Below are positions 43,024 to 52,159 of a stretch of 64,000 bases of DNA, in pieces. Below the pieces are notes generated by a model, which was not told the origin of the DNA, did not search any database, and was given only the letters and a program-made list of their open reading frames with translations. Numbering within the stretch: the stretch's first letter is position 1; every line of letters starts with the position of its first letter. This DNA is from Bowmanella denitrificans (lineage in GTDB: Bacteria > Pseudomonadota > Gammaproteobacteria > Enterobacterales > Alteromonadaceae), in the NCBI RefSeq assembly GCF_039522935.1, contig NZ_BAAAEI010000023.1:124001-188000 (forward strand), in the 5' to 3' direction. The translations under genes were made by a program, and so were the position numbers.

Positions 43024-43141
43024 GCAGCGGATAGTTATTGTTCAAAAAAACGTCACCAGTATGACTTATTGTTACTGCAATATTGGGAGCGCGCTACAAG
43101 ATTGGCGCGAACTCAACATTAAACAGTATCAAGGAGATTAT

Positions 43142-43477
43142 ATGAAGACGTTGATTGCGGGTGTCATGATGACCGGGATGATTGCTTCAGGTGCATTTGC
43201 TGCAGAGCAGGTGACATACAAATACCCTACCAAAGCTGCCTCAGGTAGTAGTTATGCTAAGTATATCTTTGTGTCCGCCACCAATGGCACACAGTTTTGC
43301 AAGGAAATGCGTGGCAATAGCAATGACCGCATCGTGGCTGGAGAGATGCTGTGTGGTGAAGATGAATCTTCTTATGCAGAGTTCGATCCTGTCAGCCAAA
43401 CCTGGCAGGTAAAGTCCACCGGCAGTAAAAACCAATGTTATCCGGTTTTTAAAGAGATCACCTGTAGTCACAGATAG
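43142..43477 (+). CDS. Exported protein of unknown function
   Basis: 111 residues from ATG 43142, with AAGGAG before it. A signal peptide (MIASGAFA) is followed by ~90 residues with four Cys (FCKEM, MLCGED, QCYPVF, ITCSH) that could form two disulfides in the periplasm. I do not recognise a family. A terminator follows. Confidence 0.75.
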   Translation: MKTLIAGVMMTGMIASGAFAAEQVTYKYPTKAASGSSYAKYIFVSATNGTQFCKEMRGNSNDRIVAGEMLCGEDESSYAEFDPVSQTWQVKSTGSKNQCYPVFKEITCSHR

Positions 43478-43508
43478 GCCAGGTAGCAAGGAAATTATTT
43501 GTAATCAG

Positions 43509-43534
43509 CAGCCGACTTGTGTCGGCTGTATTTT
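43509..43534 (+). terminator. Intrinsic terminator
   Basis: CAGCCGAC-TTGT-GTCGGCTG is followed by TATTTT, 30 bases past the small exported-protein gene. Confidence 0.8.
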
Positions 43535-43623
43535 GAAAAACATGTATTTAATTGAAAAATAAAGATTAAATTGAATTTTTATACCAAGAAAAAGTTCCAT
43601 GAAACTTTTGTTACAGCGCAGCT

Positions 43624-43657
43624 TTGTAACAAAAGTGTCACTCTCCTTCGTTAACCT
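43624..43657 (+). promoter_or_regulatory. Pho box and -10 of the lipoprotein/TonB-receptor unit
   Basis: TGTAAC at 43625 and TGTCAC at 43636 are 11 bases apart, and TAACCT starts at 43652, ten bases after the second hexamer. This is the same geometry as at the DUF3450 promoter and E. coli phoA. The PhoB link is inferred. Confidence 0.75.
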
Positions 43658-43703
43658 TGCCTGCGATTTGTTAACCCACAATTCCAAATTTTCGGAGAGC
43701 TCA

Positions 43704-45296
43704 ATGGAACTCAAAAGCATGTTCAAGGTATCTGCTGTAGCCGTGGCCCTGGTACTGGCCGGCTGTGGTGGTGATATCAACGTTACCCCCACTGTTAACG
43801 ATAACAGCACAGTAAATAACCCGCCTCCAACTGATGGCGGTGATAACGGCGGTGACAACGGTGATGAGAATCCTTGTGCTTCTTATGGCTCCGGCAGCGA
43901 TGCGGTACAAGGTTCGTACGACAGCAGCAATAAAATCTGTACTTACAGCACCAATTTCGTTAGTGCGGCCAAACCGCTGACCACTGATGTGACGTTGGAT
44001 GCCGATCTGGTGCATTACTTTAAAAGTACACTGATGGTGGGGCAGGATTGCAACACCACCCAGGGTTGTAGTGTGGAAGTAGATGGTCCGACACTAACTG
44101 TCGAGGCGGGCGCCACTGTGGTATTTGACAACGCCGCATCCCGTGTGCAGATCAACCGTGGTGCTAATATTGAAGCGGTTGGTACATTAGATAAGCCGAT
44201 TACCTTTACTTCTGCTAATGCCATTGCGGCACTTGACTCAGTCGGCGCTGGCCCTTCTCCACAGGATTGGGGCGGTGTGATCATCAATGGTTTTGGTATT
44301 ACTGACCAATGTTCAGATGCTGAACGCACTGCAGGCAGCTGTAACGCTGAAAGTGAAGGCGCAGTGTCCTACTATGGTGGTAACAATAACCAGGATGACA
44401 GCGGCACCCTGAAATTTGCCAAAATCCACTATGCAGGTGGTCTGCCAGCTGGTGCTGAAGTGGGTAACGACCTGAACTCACTGTTCCTGAATTCAGTAGG
44501 TTCTGGTACCGAAATCGACTATATCGATATTTATGCCGGCTACGATGATGGTATTGAACTCTTTGGCGGTGCGGTCAACCTGAAGCACATTGTCATCACT
44601 GATACGCAGGATGACAGTCTGGATATCGATGCTGGCTGGCAGGGTAAGGTGCAATTCCTGTTGGTTAAGCATGGTTCGGTAAAAAATGCCGCCGGTGAAA
44701 CTCTGAATATGGGTAACGGTGGTTTTGAAGCGGATGGTCGTAAAGGTTCTTCTACTGCGCAGGCGCCTGCCTCTGCCCCCCATATTGCCAACGTGACAGT
44801 GATTACTACAGATGAAATGTCCGCACGTGATGACGACCCATCCATTGCCATGAAATTGGATGACTTTATCAACGCAACCTTCTACAACATGGTATTGAAG
44901 AAAGAAGCTGCTACACAAACTTGGTGTATTAATTATTCTGGTGATGCTGACGATGAAATTGTCAGTGGTCGTACCTCTATAAAGTCCTCTATTGCCGCCT
45001 GTGCCAAGCTGGCAGACGATGGTAAAGAGACAGTAACGGCAGAAAGTGGCACTACTACTGTTACCGAGTGGTTTACCAAAGACGGTGTCAGCCAGGTTGT
45101 TAACGGTTCTGATACCGTGCTGGCTAACAATGGTTTCTCAACTTCTTCCGAAGTGACGGTCACTCCAACAGATATGACCACTGTAGACAGCTTCTTTGAA
45201 GCCACTGATTTTATCGGTGCGGTCTCTGCCGCCGACACTTCCTCAGATTGGTATAAGTGGGCGAAAGCCGCGTTTGATAACGCAAACGACGAATAA
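43704..45296 (+). CDS. Large surface lipoprotein paired with a TonB-dependent receptor
   Basis: 530 residues from ATG 43704 (GGAG upstream). A lipoprotein signal has lipobox LAGC, then a low-complexity Asp/Gly/Asn linker (PPPTDGGDNGGDNGDEN). The body has beta-helix-like stretches (LTVEAGATVVFDNAASRVQINRG, FAKIHYAGG, LKHIVITDTQDDSLDID), typical of right-handed parallel-helix surface proteins. It lies directly upstream of a TonB-dependent receptor and under a Pho box. A role as a surface binding partner for a phosphorus-containing ligand is inferred; no enzyme motif is seen. Confidence 0.8.
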   Translation: MELKSMFKVSAVAVALVLAGCGGDINVTPTVNDNSTVNNPPPTDGGDNGGDNGDENPCASYGSGSDAVQGSYDSSNKICTYSTNFVSAAKPLTTDVTLDADLVHYFKSTLMVGQDCNTTQGCSVEVDGPTLTVEAGATVVFDNAASRVQINRGANIEAVGTLDKPITFTSANAIAALDSVGAGPSPQDWGGVIINGFGITDQCSDAERTAGSCNAESEGAVSYYGGNNNQDDSGTLKFAKIHYAGGLPAGAEVGNDLNSLFLNSVGSGTEIDYIDIYAGYDDGIELFGGAVNLKHIVITDTQDDSLDIDAGWQGKVQFLLVKHGSVKNAAGETLNMGNGGFEADGRKGSSTAQAPASAPHIANVTVITTDEMSARDDDPSIAMKLDDFINATFYNMVLKKEAATQTWCINYSGDADDEIVSGRTSIKSSIAACAKLADDGKETVTAESGTTTVTEWFTKDGVSQVVNGSDTVLANNGFSTSSEVTVTPTDMTTVDSFFEATDFIGAVSAADTSSDWYKWAKAAFDNANDE

Positions 45297-45313
45297 CCAA
45301 TTTGACTAAAGAC

Positions 45314-45342
45314 AAATAGGCGCCCTGGTTGCGCCTATTTTT
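45314..45342 (+). terminator. Hairpin between lipoprotein and receptor genes, terminator or attenuator
   Basis: AAATAGGCGC-CCTGGTT-GCGCCTATTT, followed by TT, lies 18 bases past the lipoprotein stop. The receptor start is only 21 bases beyond, with no promoter visible, so partial read-through is likely. Confidence 0.75.
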
Positions 45343-45362
45343 CCATTAAAGTGTGGGAAATA

Positions 45363-48041
45363 ATGATGATGACTCGATTCAGAGTAAATAAAATTTCAAT
45401 GGTGGTGGGAGCTTGCCTGCTGACCGGGCCGGTTCTGGCCCAGTCACAGGAAGACAATACCATTGAAGAAGTTGTTGCCACTGGTACGCGTTTGCAGGGT
45501 ACTGCTACGGCAGTCATCGAAGAACGTAAAAACCAGGCCTTCGTTGCAGATATTTTAGGCGCTGAGCAAATCTCCCGTACCGGGGATTCAGATGCGGCTG
45601 CGGCATTGCGTCGGGTAACTGGTCTGACTTTGGTTGACGGTAAGTTTATCTATGTTCGTGGACTGGGTGAGCGTTATTCCAGCGCCAGACTTAACGGTGC
45701 CAGCATTCCCAGCCCGGACCTTAGCCGTAACGTTATTCCACTGGATATTTTCCCCTCCAACGTGATTGAAAGCCTGTCAGTGCAAAAGGCTTATTCACCT
45801 AATATGCCGGCGGCTTTTGGCGGCGGAAACGTAGACATTCGTACCAAGTCACTGCCCAGCGAATTTATTGCCGGTATCCAGGTAGGGGTGGAAGCCGACT
45901 CTAATAATTCCGATGGTTTTACTTATAACGGTAATCATAGTGGCACGCCTTCGGCACTGCGAGACGCCATAGTGCATTACCGCGGTGACTTCTCATTACG
46001 TAATATTATTGAGCGTGATGGTTTGTTTACCAATGACTCAGGTACTGTTGCACAACAAGCCATCGCCATAAACGATGGTTTGCTGAAATCACTACCGCGC
46101 AATATGTCCATCAAGGACGAGTCGCTGGATCCGAACTATTCTGCGCAAGCTTATATTGGTAACAGCTTTGATGAAGAATGGCTGGGCGGTACAGTAGGCT
46201 TTCTGGCGTCAGTGGCCTACGACAATAAATGGAATTATACGGACCGCCGTAATGCCGTTGTCAGTGCCAGCTTGCCAGAGAACTGTGCTCAAAATATGGA
46301 TACCGCAGAAAATGTCGGTAATACCTGCTTTGATAGCATGGTAGATTCAAAGGTAACCACCGAAAATGAACGTCTGAATGGTTTGTTTACTTTGGGTTAT
46401 CGCTGGAACAGCCATAGTCTGAGTTATACCAAGATTTATATCGAAGATAATGAGGATGAGTCTGAGATTGCTGTCTCGCAAAACCCCTCGCAAAATATCA
46501 CTATTACAGATGATGGCATTGCTGACTACTCGCAGAGTTTCACTTATGAGGAGCGTCAGTTAGATGTTGACCAGTTTCGTGGTCAGCATACCTTCCTTGA
46601 CTACTGGGGATTAGGTATCGACTGGCATTACACCCAGTCTGAAGCAACCACAGATATACCGTTGCAGAGCACCTTTAACTTCAGTAACAGATATGACGAC
46701 AATGGCGGCTATCTGAGCACAGGTGTGAACGGCGGCAACGGTCAGGTTGAAAATGATTATGTTGATATGGACGATCATATGAAGAACTGGGGAGGGAATG
46801 TAACCCTGCCTATTTCAACTGGTCGTTTTGAGATTGAACTGAAAGGTGGCTGGGACTTTATCGACAGGGCCCGTTACTACACTACTTCAAGCTTTTTTAT
46901 TAACAATGGTGGCGGCTCCATCAATGTAACGACTAACGAAGCGGATTTGCTGAATCTGCCGTCATATCTGACAGACGCATTTATCGGCGAGCAGAACCTG
47001 CTGGTCGTGTTTAACGAACCCGACGCGCCTGAAGCCGATGATTATCTGGCCGCCCAGAAAACCGATGCGGCTTACGGTGCATTTGACGTTATTTATGATA
47101 ATACCTGGCGAATCAGTGGCGGATTGCGTTACGAGGAGTTCAAACAGGTCGCACTGGAGACTTCCAGTCTGATATTTACCGCTGAAGATCAGAATATTTA
47201 CTACAACCCTGACAACATTAAAGCCAGAAGCATAGATACGGATGACTTCTTCCCGGCGCTGAGCCTGACTTATATAGGCGGTGATGACTATCAGGTACGC
47301 CTAGGTTATGGTGAAACAGTAGTCAGACCTGACCTGCGGGAAGTTGTACCTGTCGGTTATTTTGATCCACTTACAGACATCCGCACTACGGGTAATACGC
47401 AGTTAGTGTCCAGCACGCTTAAGAACTACGATATTCGCTATGAATTATATGGCGAAATGGGCAACAACCTTGCCTTGTCATTGTTCTACAAAGACATCGT
47501 CAATCCCATTGAAACCGTACTACGTGTTGGCGACTCCACCTACACTGCTGGTTTTACCAACGGTACACAGGCGGAATTGTATGGAGTTGAAGCCGAGTGG
47601 CTGTACGACCTTAGCTGGGCGATGGATGGCTTCTTTACCTCAGGAAATATCACCTTAAGTGATTCTGAGGTGGATATTGAAGCGTCCAGCGCGGGTAGCT
47701 TGACCAATACCACCAAGCGTATGAATGGTCATTCCAAGTATGTCGCCAACTTCCAGTTAGGCTATGACTCGGCAAATGGCGAGCACAGTGCGTCTTTGGT
47801 ATACAACGTCTTCGGTGAACGCATTCTTGCTTCGGGCATCGATGGGCGTCAGGACGCCTATGAGCAGCCATTCCATTCGTTGGACATGGTGTACTCCTAC
47901 TATATGGACTTTAACAGCACGATCAAACTGCGGGTTCGTAACCTGCTAGGCGAAGATCAGGAAGTCACCCAGGATGGTGTTACTGTGCGAAGTCGTACTG
48001 TGGGCACTAGCTTACAACTCAGTTATAAATACGATTTTTAG
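45363..48041 (+). CDS. TonB-dependent receptor, Pho-associated
   Basis: 892 residues from the first of three adjacent ATGs. A signal peptide (LLTGPVLAQ), a TonB-box-like NTIEEVVATG, a plug domain (AAAALRRVTGLTLVDGKFIYVRGLGERYSSARLNG, FGGGNVDIRTK) and a 22-strand barrel ending in LSYKYDF (terminal Phe). It imports a ligand through the outer membrane using TonB. It sits between a Pho-box-controlled lipoprotein gene and a Pho-box-controlled TonB operon, so an organic phosphate or phosphate-bearing ligand is a plausible substrate. Confidence 0.93.
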   Translation: MMMTRFRVNKISMVVGACLLTGPVLAQSQEDNTIEEVVATGTRLQGTATAVIEERKNQAFVADILGAEQISRTGDSDAAAALRRVTGLTLVDGKFIYVRGLGERYSSARLNGASIPSPDLSRNVIPLDIFPSNVIESLSVQKAYSPNMPAAFGGGNVDIRTKSLPSEFIAGIQVGVEADSNNSDGFTYNGNHSGTPSALRDAIVHYRGDFSLRNIIERDGLFTNDSGTVAQQAIAINDGLLKSLPRNMSIKDESLDPNYSAQAYIGNSFDEEWLGGTVGFLASVAYDNKWNYTDRRNAVVSASLPENCAQNMDTAENVGNTCFDSMVDSKVTTENERLNGLFTLGYRWNSHSLSYTKIYIEDNEDESEIAVSQNPSQNITITDDGIADYSQSFTYEERQLDVDQFRGQHTFLDYWGLGIDWHYTQSEATTDIPLQSTFNFSNRYDDNGGYLSTGVNGGNGQVENDYVDMDDHMKNWGGNVTLPISTGRFEIELKGGWDFIDRARYYTTSSFFINNGGGSINVTTNEADLLNLPSYLTDAFIGEQNLLVVFNEPDAPEADDYLAAQKTDAAYGAFDVIYDNTWRISGGLRYEEFKQVALETSSLIFTAEDQNIYYNPDNIKARSIDTDDFFPALSLTYIGGDDYQVRLGYGETVVRPDLREVVPVGYFDPLTDIRTTGNTQLVSSTLKNYDIRYELYGEMGNNLALSLFYKDIVNPIETVLRVGDSTYTAGFTNGTQAELYGVEAEWLYDLSWAMDGFFTSGNITLSDSEVDIEASSAGSLTNTTKRMNGHSKYVANFQLGYDSANGEHSASLVYNVFGERILASGIDGRQDAYEQPFHSLDMVYSYYMDFNSTIKLRVRNLLGEDQEVTQDGVTVRSRTVGTSLQLSYKYDF

Positions 48042-48051
48042 TATATCTAGT

Positions 48052-48073
48052 GGGCCGCGTTGCGGCCCTATTT
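48052..48073 (+). terminator. Intrinsic terminator after the receptor gene
   Basis: GGGCCGC-GTT-GCGGCCC is followed by TATTT. It separates the receptor unit from the TonB operon, which has its own promoter. Confidence 0.8.
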
Positions 48074-48140
48074 CATTTCAGGGTAGGTGTTTTGTTGCAA
48101 GTCAGGGCTCATGCTTGTGAATCACAACTTAGTCTTCAAT

Positions 48141-48174
48141 TTGTAATAAAACTGTCACGCTCAACCCCTATCCT
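48141..48174 (+). promoter_or_regulatory. Pho box and -10 of the DUF3450/TonB operon
   Basis: TGTAATAAAACTGTCAC (48142-48158) contains two hexamers 11 bases apart. A -10 TATCCT starts at 48169, ten bases after the second hexamer. It matches the PhoB consensus closely. The operon start is 59 bases downstream. Confidence 0.85.
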
Positions 48175-48232
48175 GTGCGCGAATTCCAAAGATCAGTATC
48201 CCGCTGGTCTTTTTTAATTAGGGTTTGACAGT

Positions 48233-49003
48233 ATGAGGCTTTTGAAACTACTTCCGCTGGCCGTGCTTGCCACCTCCCTGGCAGTCACCGCCCCGTCAAT
48301 GGCACAAGAAGACAAGTATCTTGAACCTGTGGTGAAAGAGGCTGGCAAGATCAATACATCTGCAGCCGGTTCGCAGGAAAAAATCAACAAGATGACGGAC
48401 CAGATTGACAATAAACTGCAGCAGTTTAAAACCATTAATAAAGAAATTGACGGTTTGCTGGTATACAACGCGCAACTGCGTAAGCAAATCGATAATCAGC
48501 TTAAAGAAGTAGACGACCTGAACAAAGCCATCGATGAAGTCAGTGTCATCGAACGTCAGATCACCCCTTTGATGTTGCGCATGATTGAAGGCCTGAAACA
48601 GTTTGTTGAGCTGGATGTGCCTTTCCTGCCTGAAGAGCGCAGCAAGCGTCTGGCCGACCTGGCTGGTTTGATGGAGCGTGCCGATGTGGCACCGTCCGAG
48701 AAATTCCGCCGCGTGATGGAAGCCTATCAGATTGAGATGGATTACGGCCGCACCCTGGAAGCCTACAGTGGCTTGCATACTGTCGGTGGCCAGGAACGTG
48801 ATGTGGACTTCCTGCGCGTTGGACGTACCGCGCTGATTTATCAGACCCGCGATGCCAGCCAGCAAGGCATCTGGAACAAGCAAACCCGTCAATGGGAAGA
48901 ATTGCCTTCCAGCTATCGCACTCAGGTGACCAAAGGTCTGCGTATGGCCAAGAAGCAACTTGCCCCTGATTTGCTGTCCCTGCCAGTAGCCCTGACCGAC
49001 TAA
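48233..49003 (+). CDS. DUF3450 periplasmic coiled-coil protein
   Basis: 256 residues. A signal peptide (LAVTAPSMAQ) is followed by a long coiled coil (EKINKMTDQIDNKLQQFKTI.. LRKQIDNQLKEVDDLNKAID) and a globular C-terminal part (YQTRDASQQGIWNKQTRQWEELP). DUF3450 proteins are found at the head of TonB2-type ExbB/ExbD operons. It probably assists energy transfer or complex assembly in the periplasm. First gene of the Pho-box-controlled operon; the ExbB-like gene starts 13 bases later. Confidence 0.92.
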   Translation: MRLLKLLPLAVLATSLAVTAPSMAQEDKYLEPVVKEAGKINTSAAGSQEKINKMTDQIDNKLQQFKTINKEIDGLLVYNAQLRKQIDNQLKEVDDLNKAIDEVSVIERQITPLMLRMIEGLKQFVELDVPFLPEERSKRLADLAGLMERADVAPSEKFRRVMEAYQIEMDYGRTLEAYSGLHTVGGQERDVDFLRVGRTALIYQTRDASQQGIWNKQTRQWEELPSSYRTQVTKGLRMAKKQLAPDLLSLPVALTD

Positions 49004-49016
49004 GAGAGTAGAAATC

Positions 49017-50387
49017 ATGAAATCCATAGTGAAAGTTCTGACCACTGGCCTGTTTGCCTCCTTAGTCGCCACTGGCGCCATGGCACAGAGCGCGAATGAT
49101 AAAGCCCTGGATCTGGACCAATTGCTGAAGCAATTGGAGCAAGGCCAGATTGCCCAAAATAAAGACAACCAGCGCCGCGAGCAAGAATTCGCCGCCAAGG
49201 TCGCCGAGCAGGATCAAATGCTTAAACAGGCCACCAATAAGCGTAACGCTGAGTTGAATACCAGTGAAAGCCTGGAGCGTCAGTTCCAGGAAAACGAATT
49301 TAAGCTGGCTGACCTGAATGATGCTCTGACCAACCGTCTGGGCTCTCTTAAAGAGCTGTTTGGTGTGTTACAGCAAGTCTCTGGTGATACCAAAGGTAAA
49401 TTCCAGAACTCGGTTATTTCCGCACAGATTCCTGGCCGTGCTGAGTTTCTAGATGGTTTGGCACAGTCCATGGGTTCTAGCTCCAAACTGGCCTCCATTG
49501 ATGAAATCGAGCGCGTATGGTTTGAAATTCAACGTGAAATGACTGAATCCGGCAAGGTAACCAAGTTCACTACTGATGTGGTGGAAGCCGGTGGTAACAA
49601 AGTCAGCAAAGAAGTGGTACGTGTTGGTGCCTTTGCTCTGGTGTCTGATGGTAAATATCTGGATATGAACCCATCCACCGGCACTGTTGCTGAACTGACC
49701 CGTCAACCTGCTGGTCGTTATGGCGAGAGCGCCGCTAATCTGCAAGCCTCTAATGGTGAGCTGGTAGAATTCGGTCTGGATCCTACCGGTGGTTCAATTC
49801 TGGGGCTGCTGGTGCAAGCACCTAACTTCCAGGAGCGTATTGAACAAGGTGGTTTGGTTGGCTACATCATTCTGGCCGTGGGTGCGGTGGGTTTGTTACT
49901 GGCCCTGGAGCGCCTGATCAGCCTGACTCTGATTAAAGCCAAGGTCGACCGCCAGTTGAAGAATCAACAGCCAAGCAAAGATAACCCGCTGGGCCGTATT
50001 CTGCATGTTCGTGAGGAATTCCCCAACGTTGATACCGAGACCCTTGAGCTGAAACTGACGGAAGCCATTCTGGGTGAAGTACCTAAGCTGGGCCGCAACC
50101 TGACCATGATTAAGATTATCTCCGTGGTCGCACCGCTGATGGGGCTGCTGGGTACCGTAACCGGTATGATCAACACCTTCCAGGCCATTACCCTGTTTGG
50201 TACTGGTGACCCGAAACTGATGGCCGGTGGTATTTCTACGGCGTTGATGACAACAGTGCTGGGTCTGGTCGTGGCGATTCCGATGACACTGCTGTACGCC
50301 ATGTTGAATACGCGCAGCAAGAACATCGTGTTCATCCTTCAGGAACAAGCCTCAGGTGTGATTGCAGAACGCGCTGAACGGAGCTAA
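49017..50387 (+). CDS. Large MotA/TolQ/ExbB-type proton channel protein (TtpC-like)
   Basis: 456 residues. Signal peptide (LVATGAMAQ), a periplasmic coiled-coil part of about 230 residues (AAKVAEQDQMLKQATNKRN), then three membrane helices with the MotA/TolQ/ExbB domain (VGYIILAVGAVGLLLALERL, KIISVVAPLMGLLGTVTGMI, GISTALMTTVLGLVVAIPM). This is the architecture of TtpC of vibrio TonB2 systems. It forms, with ExbB and ExbD, the proton-driven motor energising TonB. It is followed by the small ExbB gene five bases later. Confidence 0.92.
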   Translation: MKSIVKVLTTGLFASLVATGAMAQSANDKALDLDQLLKQLEQGQIAQNKDNQRREQEFAAKVAEQDQMLKQATNKRNAELNTSESLERQFQENEFKLADLNDALTNRLGSLKELFGVLQQVSGDTKGKFQNSVISAQIPGRAEFLDGLAQSMGSSSKLASIDEIERVWFEIQREMTESGKVTKFTTDVVEAGGNKVSKEVVRVGAFALVSDGKYLDMNPSTGTVAELTRQPAGRYGESAANLQASNGELVEFGLDPTGGSILGLLVQAPNFQERIEQGGLVGYIILAVGAVGLLLALERLISLTLIKAKVDRQLKNQQPSKDNPLGRILHVREEFPNVDTETLELKLTEAILGEVPKLGRNLTMIKIISVVAPLMGLLGTVTGMINTFQAITLFGTGDPKLMAGGISTALMTTVLGLVVAIPMTLLYAMLNTRSKNIVFILQEQASGVIAERAERS

Positions 50388-50392
50388 TCGCC

Positions 50393-50911
50393 ATGTTCGA
50401 GATATTCGAGGCAATACGTGATTTTACCGAGACAGGGGGCCAGGTTCTGTTGGTCATCGGTCTGCTGATATTCATCATGTGGTTGCTGATTCTGGAACGT
50501 GCCCTGTATGTGTTTATCTGGCACAAACAGTTTAAGGGCCAGACCATTGCGGCCTGGGAAGCCAGAAGCGACCGTTCATCCTGGTATGCAGAGCAGATTC
50601 GCCAGGCCATGATTTCCAGGGTTAGCCTGAAACTGAAAGGCTCAATCCCGGTAATCCAGGCCCTGGTGGCGCTGTGTCCGCTGTTGGGCTTGATGGGCAC
50701 AGTGACCGGCATGATTGAGGTATTTGATGTGATGGCCATTTCCGGCTCGGGTAACGCCCGTTCCATGGCTTCCGGGGTGTCTAAGGCGACTATCCCGACC
50801 ATGGCCGGTATGGTTGGCGCACTGTCCGGGGTATTTGCCTCCACCTGGCTGATGCGCATCACCAAAACCGAAAAAATGCATATTGAAGATGCCATGAACC
50901 TGGATCACTAG
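50393..50911 (+). CDS. exbB: ExbB-type proton channel protein
   Basis: 172 residues with three membrane helices (QVLLVIGLLIFIMWLLILERAL, ALVALCPLLGLMGTVTGMI, ATIPTMAGMVGALSGVFAS). The MotA/TolQ/ExbB domain motif LLGLMGTVTGMIEVFDVMA is intact. It has GGAG before the ATG and lies five bases after the larger ExbB-like gene. Together with ExbD it forms the ion channel for the TonB encoded here. Confidence 0.93.
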   Translation: MFEIFEAIRDFTETGGQVLLVIGLLIFIMWLLILERALYVFIWHKQFKGQTIAAWEARSDRSSWYAEQIRQAMISRVSLKLKGSIPVIQALVALCPLLGLMGTVTGMIEVFDVMAISGSGNARSMASGVSKATIPTMAGMVGALSGVFASTWLMRITKTEKMHIEDAMNLDH

Positions 50912-50928
50912 TTTGTAGATGGTCGGTT

Positions 50929-51020
50929 GCAAGTCGGACTTCAGTCCGACAGCTAACCGACCTTCAGTCGGGATAAAGCCCGACCCCAGGGGTTAACTAT
51001 TAGTCGGGATATATCCCGAC
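50929..51020. repeat. Three short hairpin repeats between exbB and exbD
   Basis: GTCGGACTTCAGTCCGAC (50933-50950), GTCGGG-ATAAAG-CCCGAC (50967-50984) and GTCGGGATATATCCCGAC (51003-51020) are three hairpins in the 127-base gap inside the operon. The first 18-mer recurs exactly at 63969-63986. They look like REP-type elements and may stabilise or cap the upstream transcript. Confidence 0.85.
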
Positions 51021-51038
51021 CTACTATAAGAGAATTTT

Positions 51039-51443
51039 ATGAAACAGCATTTTCAGAATCTGGTAGACGAAGAAGAAGCCACCATCGACCTAACCCCGAT
51101 GCTGGACGTGGTGTTTATCATGCTGATCTTCTTCATCGTAACGGCTTCCTTTGTGAAGGAAGCGGGCATCGATGTCAACCGTCCTGAAGCTGCCACTGCA
51201 GTGAAGAAAGACCGAGCCAATATCCTGATTGCAATCAGTGATAAGAATGAGATCTGGATCAACAAGCGTCGCATCGACGAGCGTGCGGTTCAGGCCAACA
51301 TTGAACGTCTGTATGCCGAAAACCCACAGGGTAGTGTGGTTATCCAGGCGGATAAGAAGGCCACCACTGAAACCTTGATTAAGGTAATGGATGCCTCCAG
51401 GGCCGCCGGCGTATTCGATGTATCCATTGCGGCCCAGGAGTAA
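51039..51443 (+). CDS. exbD: ExbD-type biopolymer transport protein
   Basis: 134 residues. A single N-terminal membrane helix contains the essential Asp (TIDLTPMLDVVFIMLIFFIV). A periplasmic ExbD domain follows (AVQANIERLYAENPQGSVVIQADKKATTETLIKVMDAS). It couples proton flow through ExbB to TonB motion. RBS AAGAG before the ATG. It is separated from exbB by hairpin repeats. Confidence 0.94.
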   Translation: MKQHFQNLVDEEEATIDLTPMLDVVFIMLIFFIVTASFVKEAGIDVNRPEAATAVKKDRANILIAISDKNEIWINKRRIDERAVQANIERLYAENPQGSVVIQADKKATTETLIKVMDASRAAGVFDVSIAAQE

Positions 51444-51495
51444 GTGGGCGTGCAATTTTTCAGGCGAGCCGTTATCTCTCAGTCAGGAGTGAAGC

Positions 51496-52149
51496 ATGGC
51501 TAATGCAACAGTTACAGCGCCGGGCAGCAGTTCTATGTTCGGCAGAATGATGATTGCCCTGGTCCTCTCGGCAGTTGTCACCCTGGGTTTGTTTTTCCTG
51601 ATGCAGTCACTGATTAAAAGCGGTGGCAGTGCATTGACCGATCCTCCAGTCGGCTCGGTACTCGACTTTGTGCGGGTGAAACAGGAAGAGCAGGTAGAGA
51701 AAAAAGATCGTAAGCCCAAAAAGCCACCTAAGCCGGAAGAGCCGCCACCACAGATGCAACAACCGCAGATGGACTCACCCACGCCAAATGCTGAAGGTGG
51801 GGCAGGCATGGACTTCTCGGCCGATATTGGTGGTGATATGGCCCTGGCGGGTGGACTGGCGTTGGAAGGCGGAGACGGAGAGTATCTGCCCATCGTTAAG
51901 GTGTCACCTGTATATCCAAGACGTGCATTGCAACGGGGCATTGAAGGCTACGTGATAGTGGAATTCACAGTGACCAAAGCCGGTACGGTGCGAGACCCTA
52001 TCGTGGTGGAAGCCAATCCTGAAGGCATATTTGAGCAGGCTGCCATGGACGCTGCCATGAAGTTTAAATACAAGCCCAGAGTTGTTAACGGTGAAGCTGC
52101 TGAAGTGGCGGGCGTACAAAACCGTATAACCTTCCAGATTGATGGTTAA
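51496..52149 (+). CDS. tonB: TonB energy transducer
   Basis: 217 residues. N-terminal membrane anchor (MIALVLSAVVTLGLFFLMQ), a proline/lysine-rich spacer (KKDRKPKKPPKPEEPPP) and a C-terminal TonB domain (VSPVYPRRALQRGIEGYVIVEFTVTKAGTV, FKYKPRVVNGEAAE). It spans the periplasm to activate TonB-dependent receptors, most likely the one at 45.4 kb. CAGGAG before the ATG. Confidence 0.95.
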   Translation: MANATVTAPGSSSMFGRMMIALVLSAVVTLGLFFLMQSLIKSGGSALTDPPVGSVLDFVRVKQEEQVEKKDRKPKKPPKPEEPPPQMQQPQMDSPTPNAEGGAGMDFSADIGGDMALAGGLALEGGDGEYLPIVKVSPVYPRRALQRGIEGYVIVEFTVTKAGTVRDPIVVEANPEGIFEQAAMDAAMKFKYKPRVVNGEAAEVAGVQNRITFQIDG

Positions 52150-52159
52150 GGTGGAACCG

